DNA from: Saprospiraceae bacterium
GTDB lineage: Bacteria; Bacteroidota; Bacteroidia; Chitinophagales; Saprospiraceae
Assembly (NCBI GenBank): GCA_016717105.1
Contig: JADKGF010000052.1
Span: 52,484 to 116,483 of the forward strand
Direction: 5' to 3'
Length of the DNA stretch: 64,000 nucleotides
Below are positions 1 to 8,943 of the stretch, one piece after another. Below the pieces are notes generated by a model. The model ran no database searches and was not told the DNA's origin. It saw only the letters and a program-made list of their open reading frames with translations. Position 1 is the first letter of the stretch, and each line of letters opens with the position of its first letter. The position numbers and the translations under genes were made by a program.

Positions 1-1
1 A

Positions 2-247
2 ACAATTCAAATCCAGGGAAAAAGCCTAGAAGCTGCAGAAGAAGATAATTGGAATACATTTAACGAAATCACGGCAAAGAGCTTTTTCAATAAACTTGAT
101 TCATTTTTCAAAGATTATCCACAGGAAGATTTACTGGCATTGGTAGAAGACAGTATCCAGCAAGATGAAGATAATATAGTTACACCCGTAGGCAGAGAAA
201 TCATTTTTGTGGCCTGCAAAAGTATAATTGATACTATCCATAGCTGA
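2..247 (+). CDS. C-terminal end of an unknown protein (cut by window edge)
   Basis: An open frame runs from the window edge to a TGA stop and gives 81 residues. The peptide is acidic, with many Glu/Asp and a KSFFNKLDSFF stretch, and ends CKSIIDTIHS. Codon use resembles the neighbouring genes. I do not recognise the family and no motif is visible; the start and any N-terminal domain lie outside the window. It is the first gene upstream of a roughly 370-base gap. Confidence 0.6.
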   Translation, partial: TIQIQGKSLEAAEEDNWNTFNEITAKSFFNKLDSFFKDYPQEDLLALVEDSIQQDEDNIVTPVGREIIFVACKSIIDTIHS

Positions 248-618
248 AAAAAATAGCAAAAATTACAAATTTTGATTCCTATTTTGGATATTGAAAAAGG
301 TTTCAGATATTTTTATTTTTAATATATCAATTAATTTCATGTAATAACTACTGATATGTAGAATATCTATAAAGTATAAAAATAATTAATATGAAATATT
401 ATCTGAATAAGCAAGGTTAGTCTTCATTTTTGGCATGGTATTGGACTTAATGATAGCAGTTCAGATTTATTTAAGGAATACTTAAGCAAATTGTTACTCG
501 AGACCGGTTCAAGGGGAATTAGACCGGTCTCTTTTTTTTTGTCTAAATCCATAAATCAGCTATCAGCATATTTTAAAGCTTTCTTAAAGCATAAGGATTA
601 AACAATAATTCAAATATC
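248..618. other. 371-base AT-rich gap containing one strong terminator
   Basis: No convincing ORF lies here; the only short reading frame, an ATG at 391, encodes nine residues. The one clear structure is the hairpin terminator at 500-540, which sits about 250 bases after the previous stop codon. The stretch between is very AT-rich. It could be a long 3' untranslated region or hold a small RNA gene that ends at the terminator. Confidence 0.5.
500..540 (+). terminator. Rho-independent terminator
   Basis: A perfect 9-bp stem, GAGACCGGT (500-508) with ACCGGTCTC (523-531), has a 14-base loop and is followed by nine T residues (532-540). The orientation is plus strand. It is GC-rich against a very AT-rich background, so it stands out strongly. 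Confidence 0.88.
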
Positions 619-981
619 ATGCAATCCAATATCATATCCATCAGGCCATTTATAGGTGCAAAAGATTTCGACATCTCAAGGAAGTTTTACACTGATTTTG
701 GCTTTGCTGAAACGAAATTATCGGCAGAATTATCAGTATTCACACTCAGAAACATCAGTTTTTACTTACAAAAGGCTTATGTAAAAGATTGGATAGATAA
801 TACAATGATTTTCGTACAAGTAGCTAATGTGGTTGAATTTCACCAAGAAATTTCATCGTTAGAAATTACCATAAAATATCCATCGACCAGAGTTAGCAAC
901 ATAAAACACGATACTTGGGGCGATGAGTTTTTTGTGCACGACCCAAGTGGTATTCTATGGCATTTCGGTCAGTTTCATTGA
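619..981 (+). CDS. VOC (glyoxalase/bleomycin-resistance fold) family protein
   Basis: This 120-residue protein fits a single VOC domain. It opens with IRPFIGAKDFDISRKFYTDFGF, a typical first beta-alpha unit in which the tyrosine-containing helix precedes a DFGF turn. It ends with FFVHDPSGILWHFGQF, matching the family's D-P-(S/D)-G-x-x-(W/I) closing strand. VOC proteins are metal-dependent enzymes or drug-binding proteins acting in the cytoplasm. The substrate cannot be told from sequence, and the metal ligands are not clearly conserved. It is convergent with trmN6. Confidence 0.8.
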   Translation: MQSNIISIRPFIGAKDFDISRKFYTDFGFAETKLSAELSVFTLRNISFYLQKAYVKDWIDNTMIFVQVANVVEFHQEISSLEITIKYPSTRVSNIKHDTWGDEFFVHDPSGILWHFGQFH

Positions 982-1004
982 TTAAAATCTGCTTTTTTGC
1001 CCAC

Positions 1005-1727
1005 TTATTCCATAAACAAATAAAATTCTCTGGTCATAGCAATCATTTCATTTGTGTAGTCATTTACTTGATCACTTTTATGAATTACCAAACTTTCTGT
1101 TTGGGCAAGACCATCATATTTTTTTTCAAATCGGATGAGTAAGCGCTCTATATTTTTTTCTGCTCTCGGGCGTACTTCTACGATTCGAACACAACCAAGA
1201 TCGTACATAGATGCCATCTCAATAAATCTCAATCCTTCGAGATATGGCAAGATTACATCAAAATGCCCATTATCATTTAAAAGATTTTTTACTGCTCTTA
1301 GTAAATCTACATGAGACAGTTTAATGGTATGGCGGACATTCGCTTTATTTTCATTGAGTGAAAATGTACCACCTGAAAAAAATGGAGGATTGCTAACTAT
1401 TAGATCATACTTCAATTGAGCATCAGCTGCATATGATTGGATCGAATCATGAATACATGTCAAACGATCCGAAAAAGGGCTATTCCTGATGTTTTGTGTA
1501 CATTGCTCAAAAGCTTGATCGTCAACTTCTATTGCATGAGATTCAAGTTTCAGATTCCTTTGTGCCAACATCAACGCTATTATTCCAGTTCCTGCGCCAA
1601 TATCTAATGAACGTTTTTTACCACTAATATCCGACCAAGCTCCTAAGATCAGTCCGTCGGTATTTACTTTCATTGCACATTTATCCTGTCTGACATCAAA
1701 CTGCTTGAGTTTGAAAACATCTTCCAT
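1005..1727 (-). CDS. trmN6: tRNA1(Val) (adenine-37-N6)-methyltransferase
   Basis: The 240-residue protein has the SAM-binding motif I LDIGAGTG at residues 41-48 and the amino-methyltransferase motif NPPFF at 113-117, which identifies N6-adenine methylation. The N-terminal FKLKQFDVRQDKCAMKVNTDG pattern is characteristic of the TrmN6/YfiC family, which modifies A37 of tRNA-Val in the cytoplasm. Length matches the family. It is downstream of the large repeat protein on the same strand, with a 27-base gap, and may be read through from it. Confidence 0.88.
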   Translation of the reverse strand: MEDVFKLKQFDVRQDKCAMKVNTDGLILGAWSDISGKKRSLDIGAGTGIIALMLAQRNLKLESHAIEVDDQAFEQCTQNIRNSPFSDRLTCIHDSIQSYAADAQLKYDLIVSNPPFFSGGTFSLNENKANVRHTIKLSHVDLLRAVKNLLNDNGHFDVILPYLEGLRFIEMASMYDLGCVRIVEVRPRAEKNIERLLIRFEKKYDGLAQTESLVIHKSDQVNDYTNEMIAMTREFYLFME

Positions 1728-1754
1728 CTTTTGGGTTTTTCCGCCGTGTAAAAT

Positions 1755-4700
1755 CTACAACTTTATAACGCCAAAGTATTTTATTTTGTTTTGGGCAATC
1801 CATTTTATAGCATAAATTCCAGCTGGCACTTCTGATAAACTTATCTCTTGTCGGCCTTCAAATATCTCTGAATCTCTGACCACATGACCCAAGGATGTCA
1901 TAATTTGAATCCTACCCTGCTGTTTCGACTCAATAGTTAAAAAATCAACGACAGGATTAGGATAAAAATAAAATCCATCTTCTTGTAAATCAAATACATC
2001 AGAAAGCATTATTTCAATACAATCACTAATATAAGTACATCCTTTATAAGTAATGCCCAAGGCATATTTACCCGATTTAACGATTACAAAAGTATTGTTT
2101 GTTGCCCCAAAAAATGGTACAAATTCGTTTGCCTTGCATTCATACCACTGGTACAATGCTCCAGCAATGTTAAAAGTCTTCAGCGTATCTTTAGAAATGG
2201 AAAAAGTCGGTGCAAAATTTACTATCTTTATTTCAAAACGTATGATACTATCACATCCAGCCTTGGTCTGTAGATATTCGGTATATTGACCAGCATTGAA
2301 ATATGTACTGCTGCCTATTGTCACACTGCCACCTTTGCAGATTTCAAAAAGCGTATCCATTTCGTATCTTGGGAAAATTTTAATGTTCAATATCAAGATG
2401 CTATCACAAAAATCAGTCTTGGTCAATGTATCACGAAAGATCCCTGCAACATTATAAGATTTATTATTTACGGTAACAGATTCGCCACTACACAACGAAA
2501 AGTCAAGCGCTGTTTGTACTGTGTTCAATTTGATATCAGCTGTAATTATACTGTCACAACCAAAGACACTTTGTAATGTATCCAAAAATATTCCCGCATG
2601 GGTATGTGCGTAATTGCCAATGAAAATAGAATCGCCAGGGCAAATCAAATAATCTAGCCTTCTGGCATATACAGGTCGAACAGTCAAGTCCAGCATAATA
2701 ATACTATCACAACCAAAATAATTTTTCAAACCAATAGTATAACTACCAGTTTTATTAAACTTCATATTTCCAACTTTGTATTCTTCTCCTTGACAAATCT
2801 GTTTGGATTGCAAATAGTTTTTAGGAAATACGGTTAAATCTGTAATAACAATACTGTCGCAGCCATGGATGCCAGCAAGTGTGTCCCTATACAAACCAGT
2901 CGTGGTGTACATATGTGTACCGACACTAACAGACTGTCCTTCACACAAAGATATTTTCTTATTCGTTGGTGCAGGAAGTGGAACCACTTTTAGTTTTGTA
3001 AATACGAGACTATCACAACCTTTTGCGTTTTGTAAAGTATCAATATAATTTCCCGAAACGAAATATGTATGCGCTCCAACTTTTATACTGTCACCTAGAC
3101 ATAGAAAAATTTCTTGACCAAGGCTCGAGTTATCGAAAACCGTTAAATGCGTCGTAATAATACTGTCGCATCCATACCCAGAAACTAAACGATCAACGTA
3201 CTGTCCTCCACTTTTATAAATATTATTACCTACTTTTATGCTATCACCAGCACAAATTGTCACATTGCGATCAAATTCTGTCTCGAGTACAGTCAAATTT
3301 ATAATTAATTGATATTCACATCCATTTGCTCCAATAGAAGTCTGAATAAATGTCCCACTGGTGTTGTAGGTAATGCCACCAACCGTTACAGAATCACCTT
3401 TACAAATAATTGCGTCTGCATAATCAATAACTGATGGTAACACTGTAACCTCTGTGGTAATGATACTGTCACAACCAGCAATCGTAGTAAGTGGTGATGT
3501 ATAGACACCTGGTAGTGTATAAGAAAAAGATCCAACTTTAACAGTATCGCCATTACAGATTTGGACAGACTGATGCATTTGATAACTTTTATATAGCGTT
3601 ATTTCTGTCACGAGCACACTATCGCAGCCCGATGTAGATTGAAGTGAATCGATATAAACACCAGCTCTAGTATAAGCATTGCTACCTACATTTAAGGTGT
3701 CACCTTCACACAATGGGACTTCTTGATAAACTAAGCTATCTTTAAACAGCTTGATATCAATTTTTTTGCATGGGTCATTTACGACACAGCCACCATATCC
3801 TTTTATCAGAAAAGTAGTATTACGCGGGACTGGAATATTTAGAAAACTGCCACTGGCAAATGTGATGCTGTTACAACTATCCCTTTGCCAAGACCATTGA
3901 GTGGCATCATTGAGGTAACCTTCATCAATCCTTATGAAAACATCTTCACCAGGGCATAAGGTAGTTTTATCTGCATGAAATTCCTTCAAATATGGGTTTA
4001 TACAAACGAAAGTATTCCACAGAAATGCATCCAAGCCACCATTTGAAAATATATTGACTTCAGATGATGTGGGATCGAAATCAGCAATAGCCCCAAAACC
4101 ACCAGTTGAAATAAGGTCACCATTAGTTTTCAAAGCAATATCACCTAACTGCTCATTAGCAATACCTCCAAGTGAAAAATGGTCATTATAACTGCCATCT
4201 TGATTATAAACTGCAATAAAAGCATCTGATCCACCACCTGATACAGCAGAGTTGTTGTATGTCGTTGACGGATCAAAATCGACCTGATCTCTGAACATAC
4301 CCGCAAGAAATATTATGTTGTTTTTATTTGCAATAACGCGATTTCCTATGTCATTTTGCATTCCACCATAGCCTTTTATCCATGATGTAGTACCCGCATT
4401 ATTGATTTTCGCTAAAAAAATATCGGTTCCACCTCGTGAAACCAAGGCTTGACTTGTACTGCCGAATGAAATATTATCAGAAAATCGGCCCGTCAGTAAC
4501 ACTTCATTGAGCTGATTTGTCGCAACAGAATGTCCATAATCTAACCCAATAGAGCCATAAGTTCTGCCCCATAAAAATACACCTTCTGAATTAAGCTTTA
4601 CTAAAAAAATATCTGTTAATCCTCGAGTAGATACATTATAATTGCCACTTCCTGGATCTAAATCGAGATCTGCCCTAAAATCACCAGTAAGATATATATT

Positions 4701-5399
4701 ATTATCCTTGTCCCTACAATGTTGGTAAACAAATTCCTGGTCAGTTCCGCCTATTTGCCTTATAAACAATGTCTCGCCTGTGGTGCCATTTAATTTAAGC
4801 ACAAAAACATCATTAGCACCATGACTGATAGAAGCAAATCCTAACCCAAACTGCGCAGTGCCTTCAAATGTACCTGTTATTAATAATTCTGTTGGACTAC
4901 CAGCCGTGATACTTTTGGCTTGAATGGCAATATTTGATGTCAATGATTTTACCCAAAGTTTGTTACCATCACTGTTGAGCTTAAGGATAAAGGATTGCTG
5001 ATTATTTGGTAAGCTCGTCAATAAGACTTCATTCCCTAAATAAAGGGTGTCTGAGAATGTACCAATTACAAAAACATTTTTATCATTATCTACAGCTACA
5101 TCATACGCCAAGTCTTGCTTAAGTCCTCCGATTTGTCGCACCCACTGTAGGATACCGAGTCCTGTACTTTTTCTAACCAAAATATCTTCCTCTCCACGGG
5201 ATGAATACGACACCATAGGTGCAACTGAAACTGTACCCATAAAATTGGTAATATCATAAATATTTTGGTCGACATCAACAGCCAATCCATTGCCGTATTC
5301 AGCAGTGGTGCCTCCGATCTTATATATCCATTTTAACTCCTGAGCATTGTTGGAGATAGGAAAAAGCAGTATGAACAAAAACAATAAATTCCGTGCCAT
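1755..5399 (-). CDS. T9SS-exported surface protein with beta-propeller and ten two-cysteine repeats
   Basis: I choose the ATG at 5399, not the in-frame ATG at 5474, because it begins a clean signal peptide (MARNLLFLFILLFPISNNAQ). The 1,214-residue protein has three parts. The N-terminal third holds about seven SBBP-type repeats of 50-60 residues, with GG.(D/N)(E/D) starts and (V/I)(L/F)(L/V)(T/A)G.F strands, as in beta-propellers. The middle holds ten 46-48-residue repeats, each with a CxGDS.xVG motif and a GCDSI motif. The C-terminus (YFYPNPVVD ... GIYAIKW ... GVIKL) is a T9SS type A sorting domain, so the protein should cross the outer membrane and be surface-anchored or secreted. It is likely an adhesin or matrix protein; the ligand is unknown. 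It lies after a strong terminator, so is probably transcribed separately from the SusCD locus. Confidence 0.85.
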   Translation of the reverse strand: MARNLLFLFILLFPISNNAQELKWIYKIGGTTAEYGNGLAVDVDQNIYDITNFMGTVSVAPMVSYSSRGEEDILVRKSTGLGILQWVRQIGGLKQDLAYDVAVDNDKNVFVIGTFSDTLYLGNEVLLTSLPNNQQSFILKLNSDGNKLWVKSLTSNIAIQAKSITAGSPTELLITGTFEGTAQFGLGFASISHGANDVFVLKLNGTTGETLFIRQIGGTDQEFVYQHCRDKDNNIYLTGDFRADLDLDPGSGNYNVSTRGLTDIFLVKLNSEGVFLWGRTYGSIGLDYGHSVATNQLNEVLLTGRFSDNISFGSTSQALVSRGGTDIFLAKINNAGTTSWIKGYGGMQNDIGNRVIANKNNIIFLAGMFRDQVDFDPSTTYNNSAVSGGGSDAFIAVYNQDGSYNDHFSLGGIANEQLGDIALKTNGDLISTGGFGAIADFDPTSSEVNIFSNGGLDAFLWNTFVCINPYLKEFHADKTTLCPGEDVFIRIDEGYLNDATQWSWQRDSCNSITFASGSFLNIPVPRNTTFLIKGYGGCVVNDPCKKIDIKLFKDSLVYQEVPLCEGDTLNVGSNAYTRAGVYIDSLQSTSGCDSVLVTEITLYKSYQMHQSVQICNGDTVKVGSFSYTLPGVYTSPLTTIAGCDSIITTEVTVLPSVIDYADAIICKGDSVTVGGITYNTSGTFIQTSIGANGCEYQLIINLTVLETEFDRNVTICAGDSIKVGNNIYKSGGQYVDRLVSGYGCDSIITTHLTVFDNSSLGQEIFLCLGDSIKVGAHTYFVSGNYIDTLQNAKGCDSLVFTKLKVVPLPAPTNKKISLCEGQSVSVGTHMYTTTGLYRDTLAGIHGCDSIVITDLTVFPKNYLQSKQICQGEEYKVGNMKFNKTGSYTIGLKNYFGCDSIIMLDLTVRPVYARRLDYLICPGDSIFIGNYAHTHAGIFLDTLQSVFGCDSIITADIKLNTVQTALDFSLCSGESVTVNNKSYNVAGIFRDTLTKTDFCDSILILNIKIFPRYEMDTLFEICKGGSVTIGSSTYFNAGQYTEYLQTKAGCDSIIRFEIKIVNFAPTFSISKDTLKTFNIAGALYQWYECKANEFVPFFGATNNTFVIVKSGKYALGITYKGCTYISDCIEIMLSDVFDLQEDGFYFYPNPVVDFLTIESKQQGRIQIMTSLGHVVRDSEIFEGRQEISLSEVPAGIYAIKWIAQNKIKYFGVIKL
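2212..3725 (-). repeat. Ten tandem protein-coding repeats with paired cysteines
   Basis: Within the surface protein, ten units of about 140-150 bp encode (I/L)CxG(D/E/Q)SxxVG, then a Y..xG.Y/F segment, then GCDS(I/V) and a beta-strand xx(L/V)TV. Two units differ: the third reads GCEY in place of GCDS, and the ninth reads FCDS. At DNA level they are diverged, so this is an old array rather than a recent duplication. Two conserved cysteines per unit suggest one disulfide per module, formed in the periplasm. Confidence 0.85.
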
Positions 5400-5614
5400 A
5401 AACGCAATAATTTTAATTGACCCAATTAATGTAAAGATACTGCTAAAATTGTGCCGAAAAAGAAGATGATTCATGGATTCACGCGGGACACAATAAATAT
5501 AGTGGAGATTGCTAATTTCAACAATATAAACTTGTAGAATTAAGTAGTTATTCCATTGGACATTTGTTTGTCCTTTTAAATTAGTTTTTCATTTAAGTTT
5601 ATTAAATATGTATT

Positions 5615-5661
5615 AAAATACAAATGGCTGCCTTAGAAGTTAAGACAGCCATTTGTATTTT
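5615..5661 (-). terminator. Bidirectional hairpin terminator ending the SusCD locus
   Basis: A perfect 16-bp stem joins AAAATACAAATGGCTG (5615-5630) and CAGCCATTTGTATTTT (5646-5661) around a 15-base loop. U-rich tails exist in both directions. On the minus strand it follows the last lipoprotein gene of the SusCD locus by about 50 bases. The remaining gap 5400-5711 holds nothing else I recognise. Confidence 0.85.
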
Positions 5662-5711
5662 ATAAAGAAATCTCCTAAATTTCCTTTCAAGTATTATTCG
5701 CAAAGAAAAAT

Positions 5712-6525
5712 TTATTTCTTTTTCAAAACTATTGCACCTGGGCCATAATTTGTACCATTTGCATCTGAATGTGTAATTGTGACATTAAGCTCTTTTGTAA
5801 GTATTCACGACTAGAAAAGCTTCTCCACACACCAAAAAAGAAAGCAGAAGTGGAGGCAGGTTATAGCTGCAATATGCTTGCTTTTCACAGAGATACCAAA
5901 GTGCTAGGATCGACCTTTAGCAATATAGGTAAGCATCTGCCCCACAATTATATTTAAATGATAAAGTATTAGCACCAGCATCTTCAACAGTAAGTTCAGT
6001 ACCAGCTGTCCAGTCTTGCCATGCATCACTTACCACAGTATAAGTACCTACATAATCTGAATGAACATATTCAGGACATCCACCAACATTTTTAATAACT
6101 ACCTCCATTGTTTTAGTGGTTGGCAGGCCAATTGGGTAGTTTGAAGTAAGCGTTACGAAGATAGACTCATCACTTTCTAAAAATAAGTCAGAATTAATTT
6201 GTAACTGGAAAGAGCCTGCTTTATCCAAAGTTGCAACACTGACAGTATGTGATGGAAATGCATAATCCAAATCTTCAGTTGCACTAGATTTCGCATCATG
6301 ACTAATTGCCAAATCAAATTCAACAATTTGTTTATCGTCAAAAGTAAAATTAAACGTATAAACAGAGTCCTTTTCAGGTAATTCTATTTTATCAGGCAAC
6401 CCTAAAATACTAAACTCTTCAAACTTGGTAACAGTAGAAATGTCAACTGCTTCTTTTGAGCAAGACATCACAAAACAACCAGCTATAATTGTCATGTATG
6501 TGATTTTATTAAATCTTAATTTCAT
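5712..6525 (-). CDS. SusCD-associated lipoprotein with Calx-beta-like region (frameshifted)
   Basis: The N-terminus has a lipoprotein signal ending FVMSCS, with Cys as the lipidation site. A beta-rich region resembling Calx-beta/DUF4843-type domains follows (LDYAFPSHTVSV ... ESDESIFVTL), then a GCPEYVHSDYVGTYTV segment. The first frame stops at 5917. A second frame from about 5800 to 5712 encodes LTKELNVTITHSDANGT ... IVLKKK, which looks like the true C-terminus and resembles the end of the next lipoprotein upstream. Several indels between 5790 and 5930 are needed to join them. It is probably a surface-exposed ligand-binding accessory of the SusCD complex; the function is inferred only from context. 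Confidence 0.65.
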
Positions 6526-6554
6526 TTTTTGATTAATTTATAGATGATTAAATC

Positions 6555-7456
6555 CTATTTCTTTTGTAGAACTTCGTAAAATTCTCTTTCCCCATTTGCA
6601 GCATGATAACCATATGTCAATTTTATAATATGTTTACCATTAACTGGATCAGGAATCAAAACATTAGACCCATCACAAGGTACATTTGCAAATGCAGAAG
6701 CTGTTGTTTTACAATCAATTGCATTTAAACCCGAAAATATTGCATCATCAATTAAAATTGGTACATCAATACTATTATTAGTAAAATCTACTTTAAAATT
6801 AAATGCTTTTCCTCCCCACTCAAAATTACCCCAATAATCAGGATGAGAAAAAGTGGTCTCATCTACCGAACCTATAAATCTTTTCTCGCCTGTCCAATCT
6901 GCTGTCAACACATTTATTCTATAATACTTTGATTCAATTACAGTATAAATTCCTGCATAAATACTTAATACTCCAACATTAACAACACCTGCAAATTTAC
7001 TGGGCCTTGAGCTGTTTCACCTTCGAAACTTAATTTCCAGCCTGAACCTACTGCAAGTGTTTTATCATCAGCAGGCAAAGCAGCGCCATTAATAGTAATG
7101 CCATTTTTGAGATCTGCATACGTCAATTTTTCAGAAAAATAAGTCTTTGCGTCATTACCAACATTGTAACTTTTTAGTAAGACCTTGCTCGAAACTAATT
7201 TACTTTTTGCGTCAGTAAATACGCTATACACATTTATCTTAGTCACTTTTCTAACGCCATTAATTAAAGCAAACTTAAAATCGTAATCTGGCGTACCACC
7301 TTGAAATTGCACAACTTGTGTTTCTATCTCAAGCGCTGGATCGGTAATCTTTTGTGAAAGTCCTGTCTGATATTCTACAAAGTCTTCTTTACCACAAGAT
7401 GCGATTAAAAAGATAGTAAATACAGGCAGAATTAATTTTAATATTAAATTCTTCAT
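6555..7456 (-). CDS. SusCD-associated lipoprotein (one frameshift)
   Basis: The start MKNLILKLILPVFTIFLIASCGKED is a lipoprotein signal with lipobox IASC. The frame of the first 163 residues shifts near 6985-7010 into the frame that continues GVVNVGVLSIYAGIYTV and runs to the stop at 6555, giving about 300 residues in all. The Y-A-G-I-Y-T-V segment and the C-terminal F-Y-E-V-L-Q-K-K are shared with the following lipoprotein, so the two are paralogues with a common C-terminal beta domain. It follows susD by 21 bases and belongs to the same operon. The role is probably ligand capture at the cell surface. The substrate is unknown. Confidence 0.7.
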
Positions 7457-7477
7457 TATTTTTATTATTTTATTTTA

Positions 7478-8932
7478 TTAATTATCCCAGAAAACTTTAT
7501 CTGTTATTTTTCTACCTTTTGGTGAATTAGGGTTGAAACTCAATTCTGACTGTGGATACAATCTTATAGTTGGAAACACATTATTCTCCAATACAGTTCG
7601 TGTAGGTGTTGTAAATATACCATTTCCTGCACTTGTGAAAATTTTAGTGCTTGGTATATCAAATCTTCTTGATTCTATCCAACCTTCTGCTTCTTGAAGG
7701 CCACACATAGATATCCATTTTTGAACAGCAATCGAGCCAATTTTAGCATCAAAAGTAAAACTCTGGTCATAAATGCCATCTGCTGCTAAATAAGCACTAG
7801 CTCCTGGAGCACCTATATATGAAAAATGCGCAGTTACTGCATTGTCATACATTGTTTTATCATTATCGGCTGTTCCATACCTTAATGCTGCTTCAGCTCG
7901 TAGGAACATCACTTCCCAATGGCTCATAAGGATAACATCGTTTGTCGGACCATAAGCTACAGCTGAGGGCTTACTAAAGTCCTCCGGCTTTGGTGAAACG
8001 AGATCATTGACGTTACCTTGTGCCATGCCTACGATGGTGTTAGTAGCGGGTGCTAACTTAAATAAAACAGCGTCCCTTTTATCATTAAGCTTAGTTAAAA
8101 CCGTAGTAAATGATTTACTGGCCACATAAAACATTCCTATTCCTGATTCTGCAGCACCATACTGTGGATTCCAATTATTAGCTGCGCCTCCTGAAAATGG
8201 TACTTTAGCCATTTCATTTTGACTTTCTATGAATGAAGCACTTGATACCAATGCTTTTATTTTAGCAGCGATACTTGCATCTCCTAAGTTTGATTGACGA
8301 ACTAATATTTTCAACTTTAATGAGTTACCAAATTTTGCCCATTTTGCTAAATCTCCGCCGTAAATTAAGTCTTCACTTCCTAATGCACCACCTTTAGCTA
8401 AATTTGCTAAAGCACCATCAATTTTTACTAACAAATCATCATAAATAGATTTTGCATCGTCATACTTTGGCGTTAAGATAGCCCCATCATCGATAGCACC
8501 TTTCAATGCTTCAGAATATGGAATATCACCATACAAATCAACAAAAGTTTGAAAAATATTTGCTGTCAATATTTGAGCTGCTCCTGATTGAGCTGGAGTA
8601 CCATTTTTTATCACAAAACTTAGATCGGATAAAGATTGTTGGTATGATCTTGTCCATTCGGCGTTAAAGTCACTAGGCTCAAAAAAGTAACGTTCATGGT
8701 CTAGGATGGCCACACCTGGTCCACCTGCCCAATATTGAGCCATCAAGGCACATTGCTCATTAATATTATCGTCCAATGCTGTTGCATAATACCCAATACC
8801 TGAAGTAAGCACTTCTTGAGGTCTGGCAGAAGGTGAATTATTAGGATCTACATTTATTTCAGCCAAACTATCTCCACAGGAGGAGATAAAGGCCATAAAT
8901 GAAACTAGGATAAAAAATTTATATATTTTCAT
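7478..8932 (-). CDS. SusD/RagB-family nutrient-binding outer membrane lipoprotein
   Basis: The 484-residue protein has lipoprotein signal SFMAFISSCGD and the opening INVDPNNSPSARPQEVLTSG, typical of SusD-like group 2 proteins. Helical TPR-like stretches follow (DLYGDIPYSEAL, ILTPKYDDAKSIYDDLL, MSHWEVMFLRAEAALRYG). The C-terminal RRFDIPST ... TRTVLENNVFPTIRLYP segment is a SusD hallmark. SusD proteins sit as a lid on the SusC channel and bind glycans or peptides at the cell surface. It starts only 11 bases after the frame-corrected end of susC. The frame is intact, unlike its neighbours. Confidence 0.9.
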   Translation of the reverse strand: MKIYKFFILVSFMAFISSCGDSLAEINVDPNNSPSARPQEVLTSGIGYYATALDDNINEQCALMAQYWAGGPGVAILDHERYFFEPSDFNAEWTRSYQQSLSDLSFVIKNGTPAQSGAAQILTANIFQTFVDLYGDIPYSEALKGAIDDGAILTPKYDDAKSIYDDLLVKIDGALANLAKGGALGSEDLIYGGDLAKWAKFGNSLKLKILVRQSNLGDASIAAKIKALVSSASFIESQNEMAKVPFSGGAANNWNPQYGAAESGIGMFYVASKSFTTVLTKLNDKRDAVLFKLAPATNTIVGMAQGNVNDLVSPKPEDFSKPSAVAYGPTNDVILMSHWEVMFLRAEAALRYGTADNDKTMYDNAVTAHFSYIGAPGASAYLAADGIYDQSFTFDAKIGSIAVQKWISMCGLQEAEGWIESRRFDIPSTKIFTSAGNGIFTTPTRTVLENNVFPTIRLYPQSELSFNPNSPKGRKITDKVFWDN

Positions 8933-8943
8933 ATTGTTTAAAT

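Noticed and set aside
957..1142. Plus-strand ORF of 61 codons
   Set aside because: It overlaps the end of the VOC gene and antisense trmN6, and has no supportive features.
2212..3725. Regular repeats that could be taken for a CRISPR array
   Set aside because: Units are about 140-150 bp, diverged, continuous in one reading frame and encode cysteine modules; there are no spacers.
5769..5957. Possible plus-strand small gene
   Set aside because: It is antisense to the damaged C-terminal part of the lipoprotein gene and has no protein-like character.
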